Translations under genes and position numbers: made by a program
Source of the DNA: DAOUJH01 sp965248955
Lineage (GTDB): Bacteria; Chloroflexota; Dehalococcoidia; Lucifugimonadales; QGNO01
Assembly (NCBI GenBank): GCA_965248955.1
Contig: OZ252212.1
Span: 868,001 to 932,000 of the forward strand
Length of the DNA stretch: 64,000 bases
Direction of reading: 5' to 3'
Notes under the pieces: generated by a model
The model's input: the letters and a program-made list of their open reading frames with translations, nothing else
Databases searched by the model: none
What the model was told of the DNA's origin: nothing
Shown: positions 35,357-44,268 of the stretch, piece after piece
Position numbering within the stretch: the first letter of the stretch is position 1
Layout: the number at the start of each line of letters is the position of its first letter

Positions 35357-35702
35357 CCGCCGGTGACACGGCCACCCACTTACCGCATTCTCATGCCCAC
35401 CGCTCCTCCTTCTCGAAGAGTCAGGCAGCCCCTAATTGGCCCCCAAGCCTCCTGGCCATCGGGTTGGAGGCTCTTCCATTCTGTGCAGGGCGGCCCGCGT
35501 CTCCAACATCGGACGGTCAAGACAGCCCAACCTTCACTATCGGCTCTGCCCGACTGCAAGGACAAGTAGCCAGGCGAAACCCTGAGGCAAACTCTTTGCC
35601 TGTGCCCACACTTCCGACGCTGAGCTTACTTCCGCGATGTTCCTCTGCTCCCTGCTGACGCCGGATTCGGGGCACGACCAGGCAGCAGGCCGATGTTCGC
35701 TC
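35357..35702. other. Intergenic region without recognisable gene
   Basis: This lies between the stop codons of two convergent genes. The frames read here are short and lack a ribosome binding site. I see no clear terminator hairpin, tRNA or known repeat. Confidence 0.5.
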
Positions 35703-36578
35703 CTAAGGGGACAAAGCGATTAAGGTCAGCCCCAACACAATAAGGGTGGACCCTAGTAGTCGGCCCTGCCCGAATCGCTCTTTGAGCACTAAGGCTCCCA
35801 AGAGGACACCAAATACTATGCCTACTTCTCGTGCTGGGGCTACATAGCTGACCTGAGAAAGGGAGAAGGCAGTCAATACCAAGCCATAGGCAAGGAAGAC
35901 CAGCAAGCTTGCAGTCAAGATAGGCCAAGCGTTGGATTGCCATTCCCGTCGTACCGGGGTCATCCCGTACTTGAATGCAATGTAAGGAGCAAGACCGACG
36001 GCAGTGCCTACGTTGATCATGTACATATACAGGAAGGGCTGAATGTGACCCACACCGACCTTGTCTACCAGGGTATACATGGTTATTGCCAGCCCAGTGA
36101 GTATGGCATAGCGGACACCTCCATCCCGGAGTATGACTGAAGGCTGAGCAAGGATCTTCCGGAAACGTCCCCACCACGACACGATGAAAATGCCGACAAT
36201 GATAAGGATGATTCCGATTACGGCAGGTAAGGCCACACTCTCTCCCAGCGTCAGTACCCCCAACACAGGGACCAGCATAGGGCTAACACCTCGGGCTATG
36301 GGATAAACCAAGGACAGGTCGCCTTGAGAATATGCCCGACCCAGCAGGCCGAAATAGGCGACGTGCGTTGCCGCAGATGCCAGAGCCAACCAGTATCCAG
36401 AGGCTGCAACTGGGTTGAGCCAGAATAGAATGCCACCCATTGGGGCTAACAGTACGCTCCCACTCACCAGAAAGGCCCAAGCGAACACTTCCTGGTTACC
36501 TGAACGTTTTAGCAGCAGGTTCCACGCTGAATGGCAAAGGGCAGAAAGCAAGACCAGTGCTAGGGATAGTGCGCCCAT
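35703..36578 (-). CDS. EamA/DMT family transporter
   Basis: The ATG at 36578 gives 291 residues with ten predicted helices and two EamA units: SAWNLLLKRSGNQEVFAW in the first and PAREVGIVFGVLLGALVLKERF in the second. An upstream in-frame start would add a 55-residue polar leader that is not helix-like. It probably moves small metabolites or drug-like compounds. It is not adjacent to a biosynthetic gene, so no substrate can be proposed. Confidence 0.85.
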   Translation of the reverse strand: MGALSLALVLLSALCHSAWNLLLKRSGNQEVFAWAFLVSGSVLLAPMGGILFWLNPVAASGYWLALASAATHVAYFGLLGRAYSQGDLSLVYPIARGVSPMLVPVLGVLTLGESVALPAVIGIILIIVGIFIVSWWGRFRKILAQPSVILRDGGVRYAILTGLAITMYTLVDKVGVGHIQPFLYMYMINVGTAVGLAPYIAFKYGMTPVRREWQSNAWPILTASLLVFLAYGLVLTAFSLSQVSYVAPAREVGIVFGVLLGALVLKERFGQGRLLGSTLIVLGLTLIALSP

Positions 36579-36689
36579 GGACAAAGTATAGACCAGCAGA
36601 TAACTGTGATACGAGTCGACCACAGGACGGGAGCCGAATCGTGGGCTTAATCCATTCGTGCCACCTATTGAAAGGTCGGACCGACGGCT

Positions 36690-36718
36690 CATGGTGAGCT
36701 TGTCGAACCACATGAGCG
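36690..36718. repeat. Dispersed GAGCTTGTCGAA-type repeat
   Basis: GCTCATGGTGAGCTTGTCG and the following bases form a short imperfect palindrome with outer arms CTCATG/CATGAG. Related copies are at 30350, 30444, 40536 and 40577, all intergenic. The surrounding 36579-36816 interval is otherwise a promoter region for the downstream MaoC-like gene. Confidence 0.6.
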
Positions 36719-36816
36719 CCCCCTGTCCTGCCGAGTCTCGCAACCCCCCGCTTGCCCCTTTCCCCGCTTAGCGGTATCATCCAGCCAGAAGCCATTCGCA
36801 CAGAGGGAGGTTGACC

Positions 36817-38163
36817 ATGACCACCACGCAGACCTTTGAAGAGGCAGTACAGGAGTTCCTCGACCGCACGCGGGACCAGATCGACGAAGAGTCCCAGGAA
36901 AACCTCCCTCCGCTGCTTCCCTCCCCTTACGAACAGGACGGCCCCCACTACGAATCCGCCTTCAAGTTCGATTCCAAGACCATCGGCAGCTACGCCCTCA
37001 GCATAGGCGACGACAATCCCCTATACACCGACCCTGATTACGGCAAGAACACCCGCTACGGCACACAGATAGCGCCGGGCAACGCCCTTGCCCTGGTGCG
37101 CTACCCCGCTGTGCACGGCGCGCACCGTGAAGGCGGCTACCCAGTGGCCAACTTCTTCTCCGGCACCGCCTGGGAGTTCTTCGACATCGTCAGGCTCGGT
37201 GCACGGTTCCGTTCCTCCAAGAAGACCAAGGAGATCGTGGAGAAGATAGGCTCTAGGGGCACGCTCTACTTCCTGGTCACAGAGCTCATGTACTGGGACT
37301 ACCACGGAGACCTTCCCGCCAAGTGCTACGGCACACTGACCATGGTGCCGCAGGAGGCCATGGGCGCCACCCGCACCATGGACGTGGAGCGGCTTGGCGA
37401 GCAGATGCTCTACGAACGGGGCACACATGAATACAGCAGCGACGAACTGAAGAAGGTCCTGGTGGAGCTTGCAGAGCAGCCCCGCCGCGGCGTCGATACC
37501 CTGTTCTGGGAAGACGTCGAAGTCGGAGAGAAGCTCGGCCCCATGGTGATGCCGCCCTGGAGCCACCAGGATCACATGGCGCCCGGCATCGTCAGCTCAT
37601 GCACCACGCGCGGCGAGGACGGCTCCGGCGACGCCATCGCCTTCGAGCCCGCCTACCGCAACGCCAGAAAATGGAACGAGATGCGCTACAACCCGGTGAC
37701 CCGCTGGCCCTGGAACTCTAAGGGTATCGAGCACGACGACGCCCTCCTCGCTCCTTACCGCGGCCTGCCCGGCCCATTCGACAGCGGCGTGCAGCGCGTC
37801 CAGATACCGCAGAAGCTGCTGCGCGACTGGATGGGCGACGACGGCTTCATACGGCGCATGTATACGGGCATGCGACGCCCCGTGTTCTACGCCGACGCCT
37901 GTTTCTACCATGGCGAAGTGGTCAAGAAGTTCACCGAGACCCAGACCGGCGACGACGCCCCCGGCGGCGCGCCCGGCCAGGCCGGCTATCACGCCGTGGG
38001 CATCAGGATCAGCGGCACCAACCAGGTCGGCGAGGCCCAGCTGGTCGGCACCGCCACCGTCTACCTCCCCTCGCGGGAGGGCGGGCCGGTGCAGCTGCCT
38101 GTGCCGCACCAGGGAAGGCCGCCTTTCGTCCCCTACAACACCTTCTACAAAGATTGGTACTAA
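36817..38163 (+). CDS. Two-domain MaoC/FAS1-like dehydratase, paralogue 2
   Basis: The ATG at 36817, 6 bases after GAGGGAGG, gives 448 residues. Domain order matches paralogue 1: leader TQTFEEAVQEFLDRTRD, N-terminal hotdog with YALSIGDDNPLYTDPDYGK, a linker with GVDTLFWEDVEVGEKLGPM, and a C-terminal hotdog with GEVVKKFTETQTG and GTNQVGEAQLVGTATVYL. It is clearly a duplicate of the genes at 26.5 and 38.9 kb, with substituted pocket residues. The predicted activity is acyl-CoA (de)hydration. A palindromic terminator follows 4 bp after the stop. Confidence 0.82.
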   Translation: MTTTQTFEEAVQEFLDRTRDQIDEESQENLPPLLPSPYEQDGPHYESAFKFDSKTIGSYALSIGDDNPLYTDPDYGKNTRYGTQIAPGNALALVRYPAVHGAHREGGYPVANFFSGTAWEFFDIVRLGARFRSSKKTKEIVEKIGSRGTLYFLVTELMYWDYHGDLPAKCYGTLTMVPQEAMGATRTMDVERLGEQMLYERGTHEYSSDELKKVLVELAEQPRRGVDTLFWEDVEVGEKLGPMVMPPWSHQDHMAPGIVSSCTTRGEDGSGDAIAFEPAYRNARKWNEMRYNPVTRWPWNSKGIEHDDALLAPYRGLPGPFDSGVQRVQIPQKLLRDWMGDDGFIRRMYTGMRRPVFYADACFYHGEVVKKFTETQTGDDAPGGAPGQAGYHAVGIRISGTNQVGEAQLVGTATVYLPSREGGPVQLPVPHQGRPPFVPYNTFYKDWY

Positions 38164-38167
38164 TTAA

Positions 38168-38193
38168 GAAGCCCCCAGAATTCTGGGGGCTTC
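38168..38193. terminator. Perfect 26-bp palindrome, intrinsic terminator
   Basis: The two 13-base arms centred on AATT are exact complements, with a GCCCCC core. It stands between convergent genes (MaoC paralogue 2 and HNH nuclease) and can serve both. Confidence 0.75.
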
Positions 38194-38218
38194 TACACGG
38201 TAGTTTGGGACGAGAATA

Positions 38219-38779
38219 TCAAGCTAAGTTCCCTGCTTTTTCGCGGTTGCATTTTTCACAAAGCAACTGAATGTTGCGTGTAGTGTTACCCCCTCCTTTG
38301 GACAAGGGGATAATATGATCGAATTCAAGGGATTTTTGGCTGCTGCATTTGACACATCGACCTCTATCGCGCTGCCAAACATTCACCTTGACAGGGTCTG
38401 GTATGGGCTGTCGGCGTCTAGTCAACCTTGAATTGCCCTGGTTTATGCGGGCAGCAGCTCTTTCTACTCTCGTTTTCCTTTGTTTTAAGTTGTCAAGAAT
38501 AAGAATGGTGACTTCTTTAACTGAGAATTGTTCGTCTTCCCAATAAAACTCGCCTTTGAACATCCACCATGTCTTATTACTGAGTGGATCGGTCATCACC
38601 TCCACCGGCTTCTGCAGCTGGTGTTCCATTAAGCTGCTGTATGTTTTGTTATCCATTTCTTCTGTAGAGGATCTGCCGCTATGGAAGCGCCAATGTAGTT
38701 TCTTCCAGAAGAAAAAGCTTTGTTCTCGAGACGAGAATCTACCCTTTGGGTCTCGCTTGAACATCCCTCGCTGCTCCAA
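38219..38779 (-). CDS. HNH endonuclease
   Basis: The 186-residue protein has a C-terminal HNH nuclease domain (about 125-186). Zinc-type Cys142 and Cys145 are followed by Asp154-His155 (FDHIIPLSKGG), Asn169 and Cys174/Cys177 (CEKCN). The N-terminal 120 residues are basic and contain a WWMFKGEFYWEDEQFSVKE segment I do not recognise, possibly a DNA-binding part. The gene is clearly more AT-rich than the flanking dehydratase genes, suggesting acquisition. It has no obvious partner (no methylase or intron), so a homing or defence role is open. Confidence 0.85.
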   Translation of the reverse strand: MEQRGMFKRDPKGRFSSREQSFFFWKKLHWRFHSGRSSTEEMDNKTYSSLMEHQLQKPVEVMTDPLSNKTWWMFKGEFYWEDEQFSVKEVTILILDNLKQRKTRVERAAARINQGNSRLTRRRQPIPDPVKVNVWQRDRGRCVKCSSQKSLEFDHIIPLSKGGGNTTRNIQLLCEKCNREKAGNLA

Positions 38780-38926
38780 ACTGCCTAGCTGGTTATTGCT
38801 ACTGGCTCAGTATATCCAAAGCGCCTTGATGTTAAACACCCCTAACACTTGACCCCAGACACGCCCGTTCGTAGAATTGCGTCATCATCCAAGCCATTAC
38901 CGTCATACGCCAAGGAGGTTGATGCT

Positions 38927-40306
38927 ATGACTACTCAGACCTTTGAAGAAGCCATCCAAGAGTTCCTGGAACGTTCTCGTGAGATGCTGGAGCAGGAGAC
39001 CATGGAAAGTCTGCCGCCCGGTCCTCCCTCCCCCTATCGACAGGACGGCCCGCCTTACGAATGCGCCATCCGGCTGGATGATCGCACCATTCGCAACTAC
39101 GTGCGCACCATCGGAGAGGACAACCCTCTCTATACAAACCCCGCCTACGCCAGGAGCAGCAAGTACGGCTGCCTCACCATACCCGGACCCTTCCTTTCCA
39201 TGGTGCGCGGCATCACCGCGCACGGCGCACAGTCCGGAGAAGCAGGCCGGCAGCGGCCCGGCGGCTATCCAGTGGCCAACTTCTTCTCCGGCACCGCCTG
39301 GGAGTTTTTCGACGTACTCCGCATCGGCTCCAAGTTCAGCTCCTCCATGGTCACCAAGGAGCTCATCGAAAAGCCCGGCTCTCGGGGCAACCTCATGTTC
39401 TTCATCTCAGAGCTGTTCTTCTGGGACGATCACGGCGACCTTCCCGCCAAGTGCTCCGGCACCCTCATCATGGTCCCCATCGAGACCATGGGCACCTCGC
39501 GCACCATGCCCGTCGAGCGCCTCGGCGAAAAGCTGCTCTACGACCGCAACGTCTCCAGCTATTCCCAGGAAGACATCGAGCGCCTGCTGAAAGAAGTGGA
39601 GAGCGTGAAGCGGCGCGGCTCCGATACTCTCTACTGGGAAGACGTGGAGATCGGCGAGAAGCTGGGGCCAATGGTCATCCCGCCCTGGACGCTGCAGGAC
39701 TACGGCGCGCCCCGCATAGTCGGCGAGGCCGTCCACGGCTCCTCAGAAGGCCCCGGCGATGAGATGGCCTTCGAGCAGAAGTTCCGCCAGTTCAGAGAGA
39801 ACCGCGGCGGCGCAGGCGGCGAACAGGCCGTCATCCACCCCGCCACTCGCTGGCCATGGTCCCCCGCCGACGAGCACGAAGACGCCCTCATGGCCGCCTA
39901 CCGCGCCCAACCCGCCCCCTTCGACGGCGGCGTGCAGCGCGTTCAGATACCCAACCGGCTCCTCAGCGACTGGATGGGAGACGAGGGGTTCGTCCGCCGG
40001 CAGTACACCGCCATCCGCAAGCCGGTCTACTACGGCGACACCACCTACTACACCGGCGAAGTGGTCAAGAAGTTCAAAGAGGTCCAGGAAGGCGCCGACG
40101 AGCCGGGCGGCGCGCCCGGCAAGCGTGAGTACTACGCCGTGGGCATCAACATCGAAGGGCGCAACCAGGTCGGCGAGGTCAGCACCCCCGGCACCGCCAC
40201 CGTCTACCTGCCCTCACGGGAGGCCGGCCCCGTCGTGCTGCCCGTACCGCACATCTCCCGTCCCCCCTTCGTCGACTACCAGACCTACTACAAAGGGTGG
40301 TACTAG
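38927..40306 (+). CDS. Two-domain MaoC/FAS1-like dehydratase, paralogue 3
   Basis: The ATG at 38927 is preceded by AAGGAGG and gives 459 residues; an earlier in-frame ATG at 38849 is rejected. The two-hotdog layout is that of paralogues 1 and 2, with leader TTQTFEEAIQEFLERSRE, the block YVRTIGEDNPLYTNPAYAR and C-terminal YTGEVVKKFKEVQEG. It differs by a short insertion with an SGEAGRQRPGG-like loop near residue 103 and a Gly-rich insert near 300. It is presumably an acyl-CoA dehydratase with a distinct substrate range. Confidence 0.82.
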   Translation: MTTQTFEEAIQEFLERSREMLEQETMESLPPGPPSPYRQDGPPYECAIRLDDRTIRNYVRTIGEDNPLYTNPAYARSSKYGCLTIPGPFLSMVRGITAHGAQSGEAGRQRPGGYPVANFFSGTAWEFFDVLRIGSKFSSSMVTKELIEKPGSRGNLMFFISELFFWDDHGDLPAKCSGTLIMVPIETMGTSRTMPVERLGEKLLYDRNVSSYSQEDIERLLKEVESVKRRGSDTLYWEDVEIGEKLGPMVIPPWTLQDYGAPRIVGEAVHGSSEGPGDEMAFEQKFRQFRENRGGAGGEQAVIHPATRWPWSPADEHEDALMAAYRAQPAPFDGGVQRVQIPNRLLSDWMGDEGFVRRQYTAIRKPVYYGDTTYYTGEVVKKFKEVQEGADEPGGAPGKREYYAVGINIEGRNQVGEVSTPGTATVYLPSREAGPVVLPVPHISRPPFVDYQTYYKGWY

Positions 40307-40350
40307 AGCGAGTATACGTAGACCAGCGCCCCCTGAAATATACGCCCCCA

Positions 40351-40392
40351 TATAAAGGGAGGCCCCGGAGACCTCCGGGGCTTCCCCTTTAT
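40351..40392. terminator. GC-rich intrinsic terminator
   Basis: A long stem built from AAAGGG and GGCCCCGGA with the matching TCCGGGGC and CCCTTT arms, about 16 bp with one mismatch and a small loop, ends MaoC paralogue 3. The following stretch to 40640 holds only dispersed repeats and a promoter region. Confidence 0.7.
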
Positions 40393-40484
40393 AGCAGGGC
40401 ACTAACCTTCAAGCCTGCCAAAGAATCTCACCCTTCGTCATTGCGAACCAGTCATCTGGCGAATCAATCCGGCTGTGGGTGGCC

Positions 40485-40605
40485 GTCATCCTGAGGAGCA
40501 AACGGGCCGAAGAAAATCTCCCGCTCCCCGTTCACCCTGAGCTTGTCGAAGGGTGCCCACCTTCTGAAGGGGCCATGGTTCGACAGGCCCACCATGAGCA
40601 CCCAA
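40485..40605. repeat. Cluster of dispersed short repeats
   Basis: Three repeat types lie together: GTCATCCTGAGGAGC (40485), CACCCTGAGCTTGTCGAAGG (about 40530) and GGTTCGACAGGCCCACCATG (about 40577). They resemble intergenic repeats elsewhere in the window and precede a disrupted gene. Confidence 0.55.
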
Positions 40606-40640
40606 AACGCCTGTGCTACAATTTGCCTATACTTACAGTA

Positions 40641-40930
40641 ATGGACATGGACACCAACGTACTCTACTGGGGTGATAACCTCCACATTCTCCGCAACAAG
40701 GACTACTTCCCTGACCAGTCCGTTGACCTTGTCTACCTAGACCCGCCCTTCAACTCCAACGCCTCCTATAACGTCCTCTTCAAAGAAGCCACCGGCGAGC
40801 AGTCCACCGCCCAGCTTCAGGCCTTCACCGACACCTGGCATTGGAACCAGGCCGCCGCCGTTACAACCGAGGCAGTCCTCGACTTATGGACGAAATGGCT
40901 GGGCGCCTGTAGGTGCGCGGTAGGTTCCAC
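40641..40930 (+). pseudogene. DNA methylase, 5' fragment
   Basis: The reading frame from ATG 40641 encodes the N-terminus of a site-specific DNA methyltransferase: NVLYWGDNLHILR, then the catalytic DPPFNSNASYNVLFKE motif and AFTDTWHWNQAA. After about codon 75 the sequence no longer resembles the family, and the frame ends at 40946. The C-terminal end of such an enzyme reappears at 42205-42375, after an MFS gene, so this is one gene split by an insertion. Confidence 0.75.
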
Positions 40931-40945
40931 AGTTGTGAGTCATTG

Positions 40946-42198
40946 ATGCGCTTCCGTCTCGCGGGTCTATGGCGGCATCCAGATTTTGTGAAGCTCTGGC
41001 TTGGAGGGACCGTTTCGAGGTTCGGGTCGCAGATCACCTTCCTCGCCCTTCCTCTCACTGCGGTGATATCGCTGGACGCGACTCCTGTCCAGATGGGCAT
41101 ACTGGCGGCGGCTGGGTCGGCGCCGTCGCTGGTATTCGGCCTGGCGCGGGAGTCTGGATAGACCGGAGGAAGAAGCGTCCGATAATGATCGCTACCGACT
41201 ATGGCCGCGCGATCTTGCTCTTGGTGGTCCCAGTCGGGGCCGCCTTCAGTATCCTGCGCATCGAACACCTCTACGCGACCGCCCTGGCGATGGGTGTGTT
41301 GAATATGCTCTTCAATATCGCGAACAGATCGATGCTACCGTCCTTGGTCGCCCGGGATGAGCTGGTGGAGGCCAACAGCAAGCTTGCCGTCGGCAGATCG
41401 GCGTCGGAAGTAGCAGGACCAGGGATCGGGGGAATCCTGGTGCAGTTGCTCACGGCGCCGCTCGCGCTTGTAGTAGACGCGCTGACCTTTGTAGCATCCG
41501 CCTTGGCCATCCGGTCCATCCGAGTCCCGGAGCCTGAACCCGATCACTCGTCAAGTGGCCAGGACTTCGTCCGGGAAGCCCTCCAGGGACTCGCCCTGAT
41601 CTGGCGGAGCCGTGTGCTGTTGTCGATCGCCGGTGTGGTCGGCGGAATCGCCATCTTCAACGCGATGTTCGAAGCAGTATGGCTCCTGTACGTCAACAAG
41701 AGCCTAGGGCTGGGGCCGGTCACTTTCGGCATCATTTTCTCGATGGGCGGCGTCGGCCTGCTGCTGGCAGCCCTTGCCGCAGACCGAGTCATAGTTCGCG
41801 TTGGCGTCGGTCGTGCCATAGTCATTGGCGTTATAATGGTGGGACTGAGTGATCTGGCAACACCCATGGCCGGAGGCCCGACTGCCGCCATAATTATCAT
41901 CCTCACGGCTGCGAGCTTCCTTTTCAGCATAGGAGCCACTGTCTCTGGCGTCGCTCTCGTCAGCCTCAGACAGGCAGTAACACCTATCCCATTGCAAGGA
42001 CGCATGAACGGCGCCATGAACTCACTGGAGATCGGTCTCGTTCCCATCGGTGCCGTTATAGGCGGCGTGCTAGGCCAGACTGTCGGCATGCGCGAGACCC
42101 TGTTTCTGGCTGCCGCAGGGGAAATGGCCGTGGTCCTCTGGATACTGCTCTCCCCTGTATGGTCACAACGAGACTTACCAGAGCCCAGCGACGCCTGA
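40946..42198 (+). pseudogene. MFS transporter with a frameshift
   Basis: The first frame (40946-41161) encodes FRLAGLWRHPDFVKLWLGG through GSAPSLVFGLARESG. The homologous continuation, GVWIDRRKKRPIMIATDYG to the end, is in another frame from about 41150 to 42198. A one-base change around 41143-41155 restores a roughly 417-residue, 12-helix transporter. It may be a true mutation or an assembly error. It sits inside a DNA methylase gene. Confidence 0.75.
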
Positions 42199-42204
42199 GC
42201 GCGA

Positions 42205-42375
42205 TTTGCCGCTCTGTACCACAACCCGCTAATGAACCGCATGTATCCCCATGCCCAGATACTCACCGTTGCAGACCTCTTCAACGGCAAGCAGTCGAAT
42301 CTTCCGCCCCGCGTTCAGGGAGCAGCCGGTCCTCGAATTGGCCAGCAGGTACGCCAAGGCGCCCTGTCATTCTGA
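42205..42375 (+). pseudogene. DNA methylase, 3' fragment
   Basis: Beginning 6 bp after the MFS stop, the plus-strand frame reads AALYHNPLMNRMYPHAQIL then TVADLFNGKQSNLPP. This matches the usual C-terminal end of site-specific DNA methyltransferases. It has no start or ribosome binding site of its own and finishes at TGA 42373-42375 inside a dispersed repeat. With 40641-40930 it marks a split gene whose central part is missing. Confidence 0.65.
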
Positions 42376-42447
42376 GGAGCGCAGCGACGAAGAATCCCAA
42401 GCCATTGCGCGCTACATCCGTCATCCTCAGGAGCGCAGCAACGAAGG
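42366..42447 (+). repeat. Two dispersed repeat units
   Basis: The first unit (42366-42396) is identical to 25781-25811. The second (42420-42447, GTCATCCTCAGGAGCGCAGC) is a diverged copy in the same orientation, 54 bp further on. Confidence 0.7.
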
Positions 42448-42517
42448 TCCTCACCCCAACAAGAACACTGACACTCCCTCCTTCCCCACACCCGCCCCCT
42501 CTCTATACCCTTGTCCC

Positions 42518-42814
42518 ATGGACTTGCGGAAAAGCACTGAGCAGTACGTACAACGTCGGCGTGGCGCGCCGCTTGGCAACCAGAACGCCCGTACCCACGG
42601 CTTCTACTCATCCACCCTCAGGGAGAAGGAGCGAGAGCCATTTCAGAACGCCGTCCATCTCAACGGCCTACAGGGTGAGATAGCCTTGCTCCGGCTCAAG
42701 ATCCGACGCATCGTCGCCTACCCCGACGCTCCCCCGGACCTGCTGTTCCAGGCCATCAACACCCTCATCCGCACCATGGAATCCAATGAGATTATCAATA
42801 ACATCCGTCGCTAG
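42518..42814 (+). CDS. Small basic protein with GNQNARTHGFYS motif
   Basis: From ATG 42518 the product is 98 residues. The N-terminal region has RRRGAPLGNQNARTHGFYSS (14-33), a motif often seen in short proteins of phage and accessory regions, including some terminase-small-subunit-like proteins. The middle is helical (GLQGEIALLRLKIRRIVAY) and the C-terminus is IINNIRR. I cannot assign a function. It stands alone between the split methylase and the peroxiredoxin gene. A longer in-frame start at 42251 would cover repeat DNA and is rejected. Confidence 0.6.
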   Translation: MDLRKSTEQYVQRRRGAPLGNQNARTHGFYSSTLREKEREPFQNAVHLNGLQGEIALLRLKIRRIVAYPDAPPDLLFQAINTLIRTMESNEIINNIRR

Positions 42815-42968
42815 GACGTTGCGAAATCACGCCACCATCCGTCGACTTTCGGATTTGTTTCCCATATTTGCAAAAAAGTGGTTCGCGTTTAGCTTTGGAG
42901 TAGACATAACGTTGGAAACAATTCCTCCCCTCAACCGCTCCATGGCTCCATCATCGAACGCAGACCGC

Positions 42969-43430
42969 TCAGGCCTTCACGGCTTTCAGCACCTCATCCG
43001 CATGGCCCTCCGGTCTCACCTTGGGCCAGACCTTCCGGATCATCCCCTCCTCATCTATGAGGAACGTCATACGCTTCATCCCCACTGTCGTCTTGCCCCA
43101 GGCCGTCTTCTCGCCCCAGGCGCCGTAGGCCGTGGACACCGTCTTCTCTTCGTCGGACAGAAGAGCAAAGTTCAGCTTGTACTTCTCAACGAACCGCCGG
43201 TGCGATTTCAGGCTGTCGGTGCTGACGCCCAGCACCTCTACGCCCGCCGCCCTCAGCTCGGCATTGGCGTCGCGGAAGCTGCAGGCCTCCTTCACACAGC
43301 CGGGGGTATCGTCTTTGGGATAGAAGTAAAGCACCACCTTCCTGCCCGCCGCATCCGACAGCGAGATGGTCTCACCGGTGGAAGCCGGCAATGAGAAATG
43401 CGGTGCTTTGTCTCCGGGGCTCAGAGTCAT
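42969..43430 (-). CDS. bcp: Thioredoxin-dependent thiol peroxidase (Bcp/PrxQ)
   Basis: The 153-residue protein is a PrxQ-type peroxiredoxin: FSLPASTGETISLSD, then YFYPKDDTPGC with peroxidatic Cys45 and resolving Cys50 in the 4-residue spacing of the atypical two-cysteine type. It reduces hydrogen peroxide and lipid peroxides with thioredoxin in the cytosol. GGAGGCAATAG precedes the ATG. It is followed by no other redox gene; the DUF502 gene upstream is in the same orientation. Confidence 0.95.
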   Translation of the reverse strand: MTLSPGDKAPHFSLPASTGETISLSDAAGRKVVLYFYPKDDTPGCVKEACSFRDANAELRAAGVEVLGVSTDSLKSHRRFVEKYKLNFALLSDEEKTVSTAYGAWGEKTAWGKTTVGMKRMTFLIDEEGMIRKVWPKVRPEGHADEVLKAVKA

Positions 43431-43501
43431 CTATTGCCTCCTACGGGGTTGCGCATAGTGAACGTTTTTTCAACCTATCAAGCATCTGTGAGTCGTGCAA
43501 A

Positions 43502-44116
43502 TCAGTCTCCCGCTAGGGCCATCCGCTTGTACCGTGATGGCGCCGTAATGCCGCCGGACAACACCAGGCTCATCGCCGTATCTATGGATAAGTCGGTATC
43601 GTAGACCTCTTCTACGGGAAGGATGGCTACCCAGCCCGAGTTGGGCATAGGGGCGGTAGGTATGTAAATTATGGCCATGCGTTTGCTGGGGGCCTCCTCT
43701 ATAAAGCTGGTGAGGAAGCCCAGTGTCCACGCCCCTTTTCTTGGATGCTCTATGGCTACAACGCGCTTGAAACCCATATCGCTGCTGCCAGAGAATGAGT
43801 CTATGAGCTTGCCCGTCGTGGAGTAGACACTGCCAACAACAGGAATTCTAAGCAGTCCTCTCTTCAACAGCTCAACCATTTGGCGGCCCAGAACATTGGC
43901 AAGCAGAAGACCCATCAAATAGACCAGTACCACAAGAAAGAGGATGCCAAGTCCGGGGATCCTGTTGCCAAATCCTCTTTCCACCAGAGGCTGCAATACT
44001 CCGTCTACTATGTCAAAGAGCAACTTCAGTACCATATAAGTAAGCACAACAGGTATCAGGACAAAAAGGCCCCTGACAAAGGATCTCCTCAAATGCCCGC
44101 CAATTCCTCTGCTCAT
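43502..44116 (-). CDS. DUF502 membrane protein
   Basis: The 204-residue protein matches DUF502, with the first helix at about 14-35 (FVRGLFVLIPVVLTYMV) and a second at about 50-72. A conserved soluble block follows: IPVVGSVYSTTGKLIDSF, PRKGAWTLGFLTS and IIYIPTAPMPNSGWVAILP. The function of the family is unknown; it is widespread in bacteria and plants. AGGGGG lies before the ATG. It is divergently transcribed from lutA. Confidence 0.9.
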   Translation of the reverse strand: MSRGIGGHLRRSFVRGLFVLIPVVLTYMVLKLLFDIVDGVLQPLVERGFGNRIPGLGILFLVVLVYLMGLLLANVLGRQMVELLKRGLLRIPVVGSVYSTTGKLIDSFSGSSDMGFKRVVAIEHPRKGAWTLGFLTSFIEEAPSKRMAIIYIPTAPMPNSGWVAILPVEEVYDTDLSIDTAMSLVLSGGITAPSRYKRMALAGD

Positions 44117-44268
44117 ATAAACACCCCCTTACCTAATCTGGAACACATCAGTATTTAGCTTACTCCAGTACCTGTCAACGCACCGGGTTTATTGGAGGAA
44201 ATTGCTCTAAAATTGGTGCCATCAGATACTTAACAAGCCCACGTGTAACCCGTGATAAACTACTCTAG

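Noticed and set aside
42518..42814. Prophage terminase small subunit
   Set aside because: Only the GNQNARTHGFYS motif suggests this. There are no portal, capsid or large terminase genes nearby, so it is left as hypothetical.
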